Shown here one piece after another: positions 1-8,244 of a stretch of DNA of 64,000 nucleotides (position 1 is its first letter; each line of letters starts with the position of its first letter). The notes below the pieces were generated by a model, which made no database searches, was not told the DNA's origin, and saw only the letters and a program-made list of their open reading frames with translations. Position numbers and translations under genes: made by a program. Origin of the DNA: Lewinellaceae bacterium (lineage in GTDB: Bacteria > Bacteroidota > Bacteroidia > Chitinophagales > Saprospiraceae); NCBI GenBank assembly GCA_020636105.1, contig JACJYL010000001.1, forward strand, positions 1,984,001 through 2,048,000, in the 5' to 3' direction.

Positions 1-876
1 TAATCCACCGGCCATAAAGTATTTGGCCCATCGCCCCAGCAAAGGTTCCAGCTGAATGGCGAGATCCGCTGCATTGTTAAAAGAACCGGCCTGTTGCGAA
101 GCTGCTGCTGAAGTCACTACAATAGCCATAGAAATGATTCCACCGAGTACCACGGCCACGACCGTATCAAAACGGACAGCAGGCAGGTCGTCGGGAGATT
201 TCCATTTTTCGGATACGGAAGAAGCATGCAAGAACAGGTTGTAGGGCACCACGGTAGTCCCCACCAGTCCAATCACCATCAGCCATCCTCCGGCAGGCAC
301 CTCCGGCACGGTAGGAACCAACATTCCTTTGATCATCGCTCCCAGGTCGGGCCCAACCATCAGGGCGGTTACGATAAAAACAATACTCATCAAAAGCACC
401 AGGCCTATCAGTGTTTTTTCGATCAACTTATAACTTCCGGAAAATAACAAAGCCATAGCGATGATTCCGATGATCAGTCCCCACAAATTAAGGGTTCCAC
501 CGTTAACCTGGACATTAAGGCTGCCCAATGCGGTATCCATGCCCAAAACGGCTCCGCTGATATTTCCCGCCTCATAAGCGCCGTTGCCGATGATGATGGC
601 ACAAAAAACCAGTAGCAGGCTTAGCAGTCGCCAGAAGGGGTGGTTGATCTGCCCCCGCAGGGCTTCTCCCAACCCCTGTTGAGTGACCAACCCCAGGCGG
701 GCAGCCATTTCCTGCAGGATTATCGTGGCAAACACCGAAAAAACGAGGCCCCAGAGCAATGCATATACAAAGGAATAACCGGCGAGAGAACAAACCGTTA
801 CGGTGCCCGGTCCGATAAAAGCCGAGGTGATCAAAATCGCCGGCCCTGTGGATTTTATTTTTTTTAAAAATTGCAC
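1..876 (-). CDS. Nramp-family metal transporter, C-terminus outside window
   Basis: Integral membrane transporter of the Nramp/MntH superfamily; 292 codons are in the window and the frame runs off the left edge. The start is GTG at 876, four codons after an in-frame stop; the product begins VQFLKKIKSTGPAI. Helix 1 carries GPGTVTVCSLAG where classical Nramp has DPGN, and helix 6 carries VVPYNLFLHAS where the classical form is MPHNLYLHS, so the Asp, Asn and Met that bind transition metals are replaced. Several hydrophobic segments follow with Nramp-like spacing. Family placement is secure; the ion is not. A divergent, possibly Mg-type (NRMT-like) member is an inference. Confidence 0.85.
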   Translation of the reverse strand, partial: MQFLKKIKSTGPAILITSAFIGPGTVTVCSLAGYSFVYALLWGLVFSVFATIILQEMAARLGLVTQQGLGEALRGQINHPFWRLLSLLLVFCAIIIGNGAYEAGNISGAVLGMDTALGSLNVQVNGGTLNLWGLIIGIIAMALLFSGSYKLIEKTLIGLVLLMSIVFIVTALMVGPDLGAMIKGMLVPTVPEVPAGGWLMVIGLVGTTVVPYNLFLHASSVSEKWKSPDDLPAVRFDTVVAVVLGGIISMAIVVTSAAASQQAGSFNNAADLAIQLEPLLGRWAKYFMAGGL

Positions 877-890
877 GTGGTTATTTTAGA

Positions 891-916
891 TTGAAGGAGA
901 TTGAAGGAGATTGAGG
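891..916. repeat. Decamer tandem repeat
   Basis: The decamer TTGAAGGAGA occurs twice in a row and begins a third time (TTGAGG), just upstream of the Nramp-like start. A second perfect decamer duplication (AATCTTTATC, twice) lies at 1331-1350. Together they bracket the broken four-helix-bundle gene. Probably replication slippage; no function is apparent. Confidence 0.6.
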
Positions 917-957
917 GTCCGTTTTTTATTATTTTTCATCGATTAGAAATATCATTG

Positions 958-1324
958 TTACGATAATTTTTTTCTCATTGAGGCCAAAATTTTCACGAGT
1001 TCCAGACTTTCCGAGTGAAGGGTTTTAATAAAATCGTCCGTACAGGTATTCGAATCGATGAGTAAATCCAACCACATTTCCGTTTCATCGGCTTCTTCAA
1101 CAGCAATACATAATTTGCTAAAAAACTCAGCTTTTGCCCTTGCTCGCATCGCAACCCTATAATTAGCATACTTTGAAGTACCCGATTTTGTAAGTTGATA
1201 TCGGATGACTCTTGGACTGAACCTTTTCCGGCAACAAATCCCCAAATTTCAATATCTCCAAACAAAATTCCTTCAATCTTGCCCCAACATTAATCTTATA
1301 TTCAACCCAATTATTCTGCTCCAT
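958..1324 (-). pseudogene. Four-helix-bundle (S23/IVP-type) protein, frameshifted
   Basis: From the ATG at 1324 the frame gives MEQNNWVEYKINVGARLKEF and continues through LPEKVQSK, then stops after about 45 more bases. Near 1210 the conserved sequence jumps to another frame: VIRYQLTKSGTSKYANYR, then ARAKAEFFSKLCIAVEEADET, ending at 958. Joined, the two parts form a typical free-standing four-helix-bundle protein of about 120 residues, the family first seen as intervening-sequence proteins of 23S rRNA genes. The span is 367 bp, one base over a whole number of codons, so a single-base indel explains it. No rRNA gene is nearby. A true mutation or a sequencing error is possible. Confidence 0.8.
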
Positions 1325-1354
1325 AAATTCAATCTTTATCAATCTTTATCAACC

Positions 1355-2365
1355 TCATTCCATCTTAAGAATTTTCGCCCCCGGTTCGAATTTCTTCCTG
1401 ATCTTTTTCAGGGTTGATTGCACTTCACTTTCGGCATCATAAACCATCTGGACCCCCACCACGGTAAGTTTACCTTCCTTATCGGTATAAGGTTCATAAC
1501 CGGCTTCAAATATGCGTTTCACCAATTTATCCACATTGGATTGATTGCCGAATTTTCCGATAATGATTATAGCCACTTTTTCATTGGGGGAAAGCGTCGG
1601 AGCCTCAGAACCTTCGGCCTGAGGATCAGGAGGCGGCGGTTGCTGTTCATCACCTGTTGGAGCCCCTTCGTCATCGTCATAATCATTCACCACTTCATAA
1701 TCGCTCTGGTTATCACTCGGACTAACGTTTACCCGTTCATTAGCCACGGCTTCACCACTTGTCTTTGATTCGGCATTATTTTTAAATACGGCCAGATAAA
1801 TAGCGGAAATGACTACTATTAAAGCAGCAGCGCTCACCCAAAGCAGGTTTTTGGTAAACCAGTCGGCTATAGTATTGGTCACTTTTTCTGATTTTGTGGA
1901 AGGAGGATTGGACGATTTTGTATTTACAGATTCTGTAAAAGGCCTTGAAACCGGGTAAAAATGCAGATCCGGCAACCCGAAAGTATCCGCATTAAAATTA
2001 TGACTTTCAGGCAAAAACTTAAAGTTCCCTTCAAAATCTTTGTACAATCGGCCCAATCCATGAAACGTCAGGAATTCTTTTTTTTCAAGTCGGTTTTTCA
2101 GATCAGCGACGTATTTTTCAACCACTTTCTCTGCCCTGGAAACCGGCAACCCGTGTTTCTTCTTGAGTATCTTAATCAGGAGGCCGTCATCCATTACCAG
2201 GTTGCGGTTGAAATTGAGGGCCGAACCAGGTGGTTTGATCTCTCCCTGGACATAATCAATGCTGGCATCTTTATAGGCTTTAACAAAACTTCCAAATCCT
2301 GGTAAGCTCACCGTATCATGTTCAAAAAGCAATTCGGCAATATAAGCGCCCGGATCAATTTCCAT
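1355..2365 (-). CDS. HU-CCDC81/SPOR domain membrane protein
   Basis: 336 residues. The N-terminal about 140 residues are of the HU-like CCDC81 type (starts MEIDPGAYIAELLFEHDTVS, with GFGSFV in the family position). A linker leads to one transmembrane helix near residues 175-195 (LLWVSAAALIVVISAIYLAVF region), an acidic Asp/Pro/Gln-rich stretch, and a C-terminal SPOR domain of about 75 residues beginning VAIIIIGKFGNQ. SPOR domains bind denuded peptidoglycan at division sites. The arrangement matches the Bacteroidota HU-CCDC81-SPOR family, probably an inner-membrane protein with the HU part in the cytoplasm. It is divergent to the kinase gene next door. Confidence 0.88.
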   Translation of the reverse strand: MEIDPGAYIAELLFEHDTVSLPGFGSFVKAYKDASIDYVQGEIKPPGSALNFNRNLVMDDGLLIKILKKKHGLPVSRAEKVVEKYVADLKNRLEKKEFLTFHGLGRLYKDFEGNFKFLPESHNFNADTFGLPDLHFYPVSRPFTESVNTKSSNPPSTKSEKVTNTIADWFTKNLLWVSAAALIVVISAIYLAVFKNNAESKTSGEAVANERVNVSPSDNQSDYEVVNDYDDDEGAPTGDEQQPPPPDPQAEGSEAPTLSPNEKVAIIIIGKFGNQSNVDKLVKRIFEAGYEPYTDKEGKLTVVGVQMVYDAESEVQSTLKKIRKKFEPGAKILKME

Positions 2366-2438
2366 ATGTTTAAGATTTTATCCTATAAAGATACGTTTTT
2401 TAATAAAAATAGTGGATTTTTGTCCTAAAGCATCACCA

Positions 2439-3419
2439 ATGCGCACTAACAGAAAAACACGGCGAATTCGATTATTTTCGATAGCAATCATCATTTATAT
2501 GTTGGCGGCCTTTACGTGGTGGGCTCTTTTATTGCGAAAAAAAACCATCAAATACCACAACCTGCAAATTGAGTTGGTCGAAAGCAAACCACTTGACCCT
2601 GAAGAGAAACGGTTACAATTGGAAAAAATCGAGCACGAACTTTCGTTGCAAAACAGAATGATCCTGGGAGAAGCCATTTTTTTTGGACTCAGCCTTTCCA
2701 TTGGGTTATGGTTCGTTTACCGTTCTTACCGACAGGCAATACAGGTTTCCAAAAACCAGACCAATTTCCTACTGGCCATCACCCACGAATTGAAAACGCC
2801 CATCGCATCCATCAGCCTGATTCTGGAGACCCTTATCAAGCGTAAAATCAATGAAGATCAAAAGCAAAAAATGGGCTCCGATGCCATGAGGGAAACGCGC
2901 CGACTGGATTCCCTGGTCAATAATCTCTTATTGTCTGCCCGACTGGATTCCAAATACAAACCTTTTCCTGAATGGCTGGACTTGTGTGGGATTTGTGAAA
3001 AAATTGTGGCAGAATACCGGGGCAAATACCCGGAAGCCGAGTTCGCCATCTCCTGCGGTAAGGATCTGCCCATGGTATATGCCGACAAGGAGGGCATGAT
3101 TGCCATCATTCATAATCTTTTGGGCAATGCCATCAAATACAGTGAAAATACCCCCCGGGTAGAGATCAACATTACTTCGACGGATCAGAACATTGAATTA
3201 AAAGTGGCAGACCATGGAATCGGTATTCCTGAGGCTGAAAAGAAAAAGGTTTTTGAAAGATTTTATCGTTCCGGTAACGAAGCTATCCGCAAGACCAAAG
3301 GTACCGGGCTGGGACTTTTTATCATCAGGGAAATTGTACGGGCCCATAGGGGGAAAATCCGGCTGGAAAACAATGTTCCTTCGGGGACTGTTTTTATCAT
3401 TACACTACCTATTGAATAA
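2439..3419 (+). CDS. Sensor histidine kinase, two transmembrane helices
   Basis: 326 residues from the ATG at 2439; an in-frame GTG at 2412 would add nine residues without family support. A short N-terminus is followed by one helix (LFSIAIIIYMLAAFTWWALL), a small loop of about 45 residues outside the membrane, and a second helix (AIFFGLSLSIGLWFVY). The HisKA domain has AITHELKTPI with the phospho-accepting His at about residue 116. The ATPase domain has an N box (NLLGNAIKYSE), G1 (DHGIGIPE) and G2 (GTGLGLFI). The signal is unknown; so small a sensor loop fits membrane stress. The regulator gene follows after 3 bases, so the two form one operon and a cognate pair. Confidence 0.92.
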   Translation: MRTNRKTRRIRLFSIAIIIYMLAAFTWWALLLRKKTIKYHNLQIELVESKPLDPEEKRLQLEKIEHELSLQNRMILGEAIFFGLSLSIGLWFVYRSYRQAIQVSKNQTNFLLAITHELKTPIASISLILETLIKRKINEDQKQKMGSDAMRETRRLDSLVNNLLLSARLDSKYKPFPEWLDLCGICEKIVAEYRGKYPEAEFAISCGKDLPMVYADKEGMIAIIHNLLGNAIKYSENTPRVEINITSTDQNIELKVADHGIGIPEAEKKKVFERFYRSGNEAIRKTKGTGLGLFIIREIVRAHRGKIRLENNVPSGTVFIITLPIE

Positions 3420-3422
3420 CAG

Positions 3423-4103
3423 ATGCGTATATTATTAGTGGAAGACGAGGCGAGCATTCGCAATACCATAAAACTGAACCTGGAGCTTTCAGATTATGAA
3501 GTGGTGACGGCGGAAAATGGCTCTGAAGCCCTGGACAAGGTGATGAGCCAGCATTTCGACCTGCTTATCCTGGACGTTATGTTGCCCGATATGGACGGTT
3601 TCCAGATTTGCGAACAAATCCGGCTTTCCGATTTTGAGACCCCCATCATTTTTGTCACGGCGAGGAATTCGGGAGATGACCGCATCAAAGGCCTGAAACT
3701 CGGGGCTGATGACTACCTGACCAAACCTTTTGAGTTTGAAGAGCTGGAACTCAGGATCGGTAAATTGCTCCAGCGCGCCGGCAAATCCACTGGCGATGAA
3801 ACCTCCATTTATGCTTTTGGCAATAACCGCATGAATTTCAAAACTTTTGACGCCTGGGGCCGTAACGGCGCTTTTACCCTCACCAAAAAAGAAGCCATGC
3901 TGCTCAAGTTGCTCATCGACCGCAAAAACCAGGTGGTCTCCCGCCGCCAGATCCTGCAGTCGGTTTGGGGTTATGATGTTTTTCCTTCCACCCGGACGAT
4001 TGATAATTTCATCCTTTCTTTCCGGAAATATTTTGAGGAGGATCCGAGGAATCCAAAGTTTTTCATTTCGGTGCGGGGCGTTGGCTATAAGTTTGTGGAA
4101 TAA
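3423..4103 (+). CDS. OmpR/PhoB-type response regulator
   Basis: 226 residues. The receiver domain (1-120) has the acidic pair EDE at 7-9, the phosphorylation site Asp51 in LILDVMLPDMDG and Lys101 in LTKPF. The C-terminal winged helix (about 135-226) begins FTLTKKEAMLLKLL and has the typical recognition region SRRQILQSVWG and the end VRGVGYKF. It is a DNA-binding regulator phosphorylated by the kinase encoded 3 bases upstream. It lacks the alkaline-phosphatase-like output domain of PorX, so it is not that T9SS regulator. Targets are unknown. Confidence 0.93.
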   Translation: MRILLVEDEASIRNTIKLNLELSDYEVVTAENGSEALDKVMSQHFDLLILDVMLPDMDGFQICEQIRLSDFETPIIFVTARNSGDDRIKGLKLGADDYLTKPFEFEELELRIGKLLQRAGKSTGDETSIYAFGNNRMNFKTFDAWGRNGAFTLTKKEAMLLKLLIDRKNQVVSRRQILQSVWGYDVFPSTRTIDNFILSFRKYFEEDPRNPKFFISVRGVGYKFVE

Positions 4104-4222
4104 ATTCCCGGAATTTGTAGATCCTGCTGAAACACTTTACTGTCTTTTGCAGGAGGTATAGAAGGGATGACGCAGGAGACAGGCTTTTTTATTTTTTGAA
4201 TATGCCTGGCCATCAGGGGAAG

Positions 4223-4912
4223 TTATTTCCTTAATAACTCTGCGAGCAAAGAATCTATCGCGGTGGTAACGCTTATAGATGGATCATTTTTCAATTTGGA
4301 TCCTTGAAAAATCTCAACTATCCTACCTTCACGGTTTACCACAATCGTACTCGGATACCCCCATATCAAACGAAAATTTTCCTCAATTATATGTTTTGCA
4401 TTGGTTACATGGGTAAAAATAAAAGTATTAGTCTTTAAGAATTCTTTTACGTCATGTTCTGAATCATTGGAAAAAGATACATAATTAACCTTTTCTTTAC
4501 CATATTTATTGACGATAGAATTTAAGTCTGGTATTTCGGCAATACAGGGGGCACATTTTATGAACCAAAAATTAATCACCGTCACCTTTCCAATTAGGTT
4601 TTTTGTTTCGATTTCGTCCCCATTTATATCTGTAACTTTAAAAAAAGGCAATAGCGAGCCAACAAGGCACTTTGCGTCAAATCCTGTATAACCAAAACCT
4701 TTTTTTGTAGCCCCTTCCATATCGAACTCAATAGTTTTGACATTTTCAAAGCATTTATTATACCGCACTTCATAGGTGTCTGTAGGTTGACAAGATACGT
4801 TTAGCAAAATAAATAATAAAATAATGGATAACAAGCGACACAAATTATGTATCGATTTATCAAAAATTATTTTCTGAAAACGTTCAGAAATAGAAATAAC
4901 AATCATACTCAT
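4223..4912 (-). CDS. TlpA-like thiol-disulfide lipoprotein
   Basis: 229 residues. After an unusually long basic N-region (about 25 residues) come a hydrophobic core and a lipobox LNVSC with Cys41 as the likely lipidated residue. Met3 is an alternative start. The thioredoxin fold occupies about 90-220 with the redox motif Cys120-Ala-Pro-Cys123 in FIKCAPCIAEIP and a cis-proline region GYPSTIV. It probably reduces or isomerises periplasmic disulfides. It is the last gene of an AT-rich block of minus-strand lipoprotein genes; a second TlpA-like lipoprotein lies at 8382-9245. Confidence 0.85.
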   Translation of the reverse strand: MSMIVISISERFQKIIFDKSIHNLCRLLSIILLFILLNVSCQPTDTYEVRYNKCFENVKTIEFDMEGATKKGFGYTGFDAKCLVGSLLPFFKVTDINGDEIETKNLIGKVTVINFWFIKCAPCIAEIPDLNSIVNKYGKEKVNYVSFSNDSEHDVKEFLKTNTFIFTHVTNAKHIIEENFRLIWGYPSTIVVNREGRIVEIFQGSKLKNDPSISVTTAIDSLLAELLRK

Positions 4913-4971
4913 TTCATTTAAAGCATTGTAAGATTAATTGCCTTGAAGGATCAGTGAATCTTAATTTAAAT

Positions 4972-5826
4972 TCAACGGATTTGGAAAATGTTTCTTAATG
5001 TATCAACCCTATATACCTCAACATTACCATTTATTTTTTTATTAAAGAGTTTGTTGATATAATCTCTACCCGCTTGATTGTAACCCAATGCAACAACAAC
5101 AACTGAGTCAGGATGATAAACTGGATCAAGTTTATCAAACCAGTTTTTTTCATAAAATTTTTTTATTTCATTGTGACCTATTAAATTCAAGTTTTTATAG
5201 TTTTTTGGATTATTATTACTATAGAAAAAATCGATTCTTTTTTTAGCAATGAAAAGAGGGTTTTCCATAAATGTCGTTTCAACTAACCCTGATTCTGGAA
5301 TTTTAACAAGTCTATTGCCATCATCGTCATAATTTTTGGCTACTCCATTGACTTGATTATATGCAATATATATAGTGCCTATGAATTCTTTTGGGATGAA
5401 AAATTTTGTTCGAGTGGCCTCTTTATCTTTTTTTAAAGAATGTCCCTCTCTGATGCAAGTTACAATTTCAGCAATGTGGTTATCAATTCCATCGCCTTTT
5501 TTATATGTGATTAAAAGTAGGAAATCTTTTTCCAAATGAACCAAAAAATTTTCAAATATATCTCCCGTCCTTTCTCCTTTAATTATTAAGAAAAGACTAT
5601 CTTTTTTTTGTATGAAGTCATAAATAAATTGACCGTATTCTTCAAGGTGAAATTTTCGGTTGCCATTATAAATATTTACTTCTCCATTTTTCAAAAATTC
5701 TATTGCGTAATCTTTATCACCAACACCAATCCATTTACCTATAACCTGTTCTTCTATAGAAGGCTGGCAAGCAAATAAAAAAAAAGATAGTCCAAGCAGG
5801 ATGGAAAAAGAATATTTAGTGATCAT
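4972..5826 (-). CDS. Lipoprotein with lipocalin-like and DUF6843-like parts, copy 2
   Basis: 284 residues. Signal peptide with lipobox LFAC (Cys20). Residues about 28-130 read like the lipocalin-type start seen in many Bacteroidota lipoproteins (VIGKWIGVGDKDYAIEFLKNG). From about residue 143 the sequence FFIPKEFIGTIYIAY ... KIPESGLVETTF matches the pattern of DUF6843. It is collinear with the product of 6013-6870: both keep KxGxGIDNH, the IPxSGL.xTTF motif and the C-terminal GxxNR/PSRD-type run before NKLF. This indicates tandem duplication and divergence. Base composition is clearly more AT-rich than the flanking housekeeping genes. Function unknown. Confidence 0.75.
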   Translation of the reverse strand: MITKYSFSILLGLSFFLFACQPSIEEQVIGKWIGVGDKDYAIEFLKNGEVNIYNGNRKFHLEEYGQFIYDFIQKKDSLFLIIKGERTGDIFENFLVHLEKDFLLLITYKKGDGIDNHIAEIVTCIREGHSLKKDKEATRTKFFIPKEFIGTIYIAYNQVNGVAKNYDDDGNRLVKIPESGLVETTFMENPLFIAKKRIDFFYSNNNPKNYKNLNLIGHNEIKKFYEKNWFDKLDPVYHPDSVVVVALGYNQAGRDYINKLFNKKINGNVEVYRVDTLRNIFQIR

Positions 5827-6012
5827 TATTTCGATTTAAAATTTATGTTTAAGAAATCTAACTGTTCGTGTACGGGTTAAAGCTGCAAGCTTCTTTTTTT
5901 CAATCCTGTTTTTTTTATTGTACTCATAGTTAAGCCTTCTTTTTGTTAAATTTTAGGTTTCTGATTTATCTGCAATAATTAGTACAGCCAATTAAAAGTA
6001 GATTTAAAAAAT

Positions 6013-6870
6013 TCAGTGAATTCTTTTTTCGAGCGTATCAATGGTAAACGTCTGGACGTTTCCCAAAATATTTTCATCAAATAGCTTGTTAACTAAATCC
6101 CTTGAAGGATTAAAACGTTCAACAAATCCAACAATCAATTTTGGGTCATATCGTCCTTGTATATAATCACAGTTTAACAATGCTAATTCATCAAACTGGA
6201 ATACATGAATTTCGTCTACTTCATTTGTGTTTTTTCGGAATATTCTCACTCTGCCTTTGCTTATTATTCTTAAATCCTCAACAAATGTTGTTTTTAAAAG
6301 GCCAGATTGTGGGATATTTAAAGTAATATTTCCATCAGAATCAACAATCGGATGACTTCCATTTTTTTGCCCAAAAGCAATAAGAATTTCATTTTTATTA
6401 AACTCTGTTGGTAAAACTAACGACAATGATTTATATGCCCCCTTAGTTCTTTTTTTAGTCCCTTGCCTAAAAAAAGAATTAACCATTTGAAGGTGATTGT
6501 CAATACCCTCTCCTTGTTTATAATTAGCAAGAGTAAGATGATCTCCATCTACGAAGCATAAGTATTTGTCATAAAATTTATTATTATTCTCTCCAAAAAG
6601 ATTGACCATTAAACTATCTCCATGTTTATCTATTTTATACACAATCTTTCCATAATCCACCTCCTCGTATTTCCCATTTACTATTTCTAAAGACGAAATA
6701 ATTACTTTTTCACCTGAAATATATTGATTGAAATACCCATCTTCTGTAAATTCAAAGACTAAATTAGAATTGGATTCTACTTCCCACACTCCAATCAAAT
6801 GATTTTTAGAACTTTTATCTGATGAGCAATTTATTGAAAATAACAGGACTAGGAATAGGTACTTATTCAT
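6013..6870 (-). CDS. Lipoprotein with lipocalin-like and DUF6843-like parts, copy 1
   Basis: 285 residues. Signal peptide with lipobox SINC (Cys15). The N-terminal part (HLIGVWEVESNSNLVFEF) is lipocalin-like and the C-terminal part has LVLPTEFNKNEILIAFGQ and NIPQSGLLKTTF, as in DUF6843. It is a diverged paralogue of 4972-5826; the genes are 186 bp apart, same strand, same length. Upstream of the start lies a 7-bp inverted repeat AGCATTG/CAATGCT at 6886-6907. No catalytic motif is visible. Probably an outer-membrane- or periplasm-facing lipoprotein of unknown role. Confidence 0.75.
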   Translation of the reverse strand: MNKYLFLVLLFSINCSSDKSSKNHLIGVWEVESNSNLVFEFTEDGYFNQYISGEKVIISSLEIVNGKYEEVDYGKIVYKIDKHGDSLMVNLFGENNNKFYDKYLCFVDGDHLTLANYKQGEGIDNHLQMVNSFFRQGTKKRTKGAYKSLSLVLPTEFNKNEILIAFGQKNGSHPIVDSDGNITLNIPQSGLLKTTFVEDLRIISKGRVRIFRKNTNEVDEIHVFQFDELALLNCDYIQGRYDPKLIVGFVERFNPSRDLVNKLFDENILGNVQTFTIDTLEKRIH

Positions 6871-7037
6871 TTTAATTAAATTTTAAGCATTGCATAAATC
6901 CAATGCTTTCAGCAGTAGTTCAAAAAGACTTTAAAAAACAAAGAAGTATGAGACGAACAACAGGCTTATTTATTTGAATATTGTAGTGAACCATAAAAGT
7001 GTATTAAGATATTTTAAATAGACTATCCTGGAAAAAC

Positions 7038-7199
7038 CTATTTATCCCCCATAATTTTTTCGATTAAAGAATAATGTGCGATTACTTTGCTTTTATCGGA
7101 ATCTAAAACCCATTCACTCCACGTACCAGAATATGGGTCATAACCGCATTTAAGGGGTTTGCTTAGTACGTCATCAGTGGCTGCTCCATATCTAAAGAA
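7038..7199 (-). pseudogene. gwsS C-terminal fragment (SPASM maturase remnant)
   Basis: 53 open codons followed by TAG at 7038-7040. The reading is RYGAATDDVLSKPLKCGYDP followed by YSGTWSEWVLDSDKSKV, which matches the C-terminal tail of grasp-with-spasm SPASM maturases (family pattern YSKPLKCGYxPYTxxWxEW). There is no start codon: the fragment begins directly after the TGA of the DUF6624 lipoprotein gene and lies in that gene's frame. It keeps the Cys in LKCGYDP that the second remnant at 7813-8164 has lost. It therefore represents a separate gwsS copy, now reduced to its tail. Confidence 0.7.
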
Positions 7200-7793
7200 T
7201 CATATTCTACTTAAATTTAATTCGTCGATGAGTTTTTCAATTAAAAGTTCATTGCCCATTAATTCATCAATATTTACATTTGATTTGCTTTGAAACTTCA
7301 TATCTGCCATTCGAATTAAAAACAACTCCATAAAGCTCTCAATGTGACCATTCTTCCAGGCTTGGTAAATCATTGGAAAATATTTTTCCCTTATTTGATA
7401 GTTTTCACTATGATGAATTACTAAAATCGGAGTTTTCCTGGCTGTACTACTGTAGGTGTTTTTTTTAGGGTAGCCAAATTTTGTCAATAAATACTCAATT
7501 TTATATAAGTTTTCTTCATCACTTTCTTTTATGTCAGCCCATAGGTTTTTATACTCTTCAGATTTTACACCATACTCTTCCATAATTGGTTTTAACCGCA
7601 TTCGTGATTTTTGATCTTCATTATATATTCTTTGTAACGTCAATTCGATTTCTTGGTCAGTATCTATTTTATCCAATGTGGATTTAATTTCTTCAAATCG
7701 ATTATTGCTGAGGTTGTTACATTGAAAAAAGACACAGATGAAAAGGAAAATTGAAAATGATTTAGTTAAGTGGTTTAGTTGTTTCATTGTCAT
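7200..7793 (-). CDS. DUF6624-like lipoprotein
   Basis: 197 residues. Signal peptide with lipobox VFFQC (Cys25). The rest is charged and helical and follows the DUF6624 pattern: EEYGVKSEEYKNLWADIKES, then NLYKIEYLLTKFGYP, then ILVIHHSENYQIREKYFPMI. Function is unknown for the family. It ends in TGA at 7200-7202, and the same frame stays open for 53 further codons that encode a gwsS tail. The usual C-terminal part of the family (the alternating loop after the IRMAD-like segment) looks shortened or altered, so the 3' end may have been rearranged. Confidence 0.72.
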   Translation of the reverse strand: MTMKQLNHLTKSFSIFLFICVFFQCNNLSNNRFEEIKSTLDKIDTDQEIELTLQRIYNEDQKSRMRLKPIMEEYGVKSEEYKNLWADIKESDEENLYKIEYLLTKFGYPKKNTYSSTARKTPILVIHHSENYQIREKYFPMIYQAWKNGHIESFMELFLIRMADMKFQSKSNVNIDELMGNELLIEKLIDELNLSRI

Positions 7794-7812
7794 TTCCAGC
7801 TATTTATTAAGG

Positions 7813-8164
7813 TTAAATATTTTCTAAGATTCGGGAATACTTTGCATTCCATTCTGTCCACTCCGTGGCAAAGGGGGCGTACCTGGATTTTAGTAGTTTG
7901 CTGTAAATATCTTCTGGATATTCTACATAGGCGCGACAATCTGTACAAATAGATCGAAATTCGCAATCCTTACAAACAAGAGTTTTATCTTTGCTAATAT
8001 CCCAATATTTCTTAAAATCTGGATGATCTAGTGCTTTTTTTAGGGTAGTTTTTTTTTATATTCCCATAGGACTTTTCCATGGATGGATAATTCTTGATAT
8101 TACCGTTGATATCTACCGGAATACAATTAGCAAACAAGGAAAAGAACATATTATTTTGGTTCAT
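7813..8164 (-). pseudogene. gwsS, internally deleted and frameshifted SPASM maturase
   Basis: From ATG 8164 the frame gives MNQNNMFFSLFANCIPV, the standard N-terminus of GwsS, then jumps straight to DINGNIKNYPSMEKSYGNIK, which in intact proteins lies some 250 residues later. After the T9 run at 8049-8057 the conserved frame shifts by one base and continues TLKKALDHPDFKKYW, LVCKDCEFRSICTDCRAYVE, YPEDIYSK, stop at 7813-7815. With eight instead of nine A (minus strand) the frame would be open for 116 residues. The SPASM cysteines CxxC and CxxC remain; NCPS has become NYPS and LKCGY has become LKSRY. The family normally has about 330-360 residues. Confidence 0.85.
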
Positions 8165-8244
8165 TAAGAATAAAAATTTTGGAAATAGGTTTACTAAATG
8201 ATAATGAGGAATATATTTTAGTTTGATGAAATTTACTATTCAAT

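Noticed and set aside
56..447. Two plus-strand open frames at the left edge
   Set aside because: They are antisense to the Nramp-like gene, whose conserved helices are clear on the minus strand.
958..1324. Intervening sequence within a 23S rRNA gene
   Set aside because: No rRNA sequence flanks the four-helix-bundle remnant; it is a free-standing copy.
3423..4103. PorX-type T9SS regulator
   Set aside because: The output domain is an OmpR-type winged helix, not the alkaline-phosphatase-like domain of PorX.
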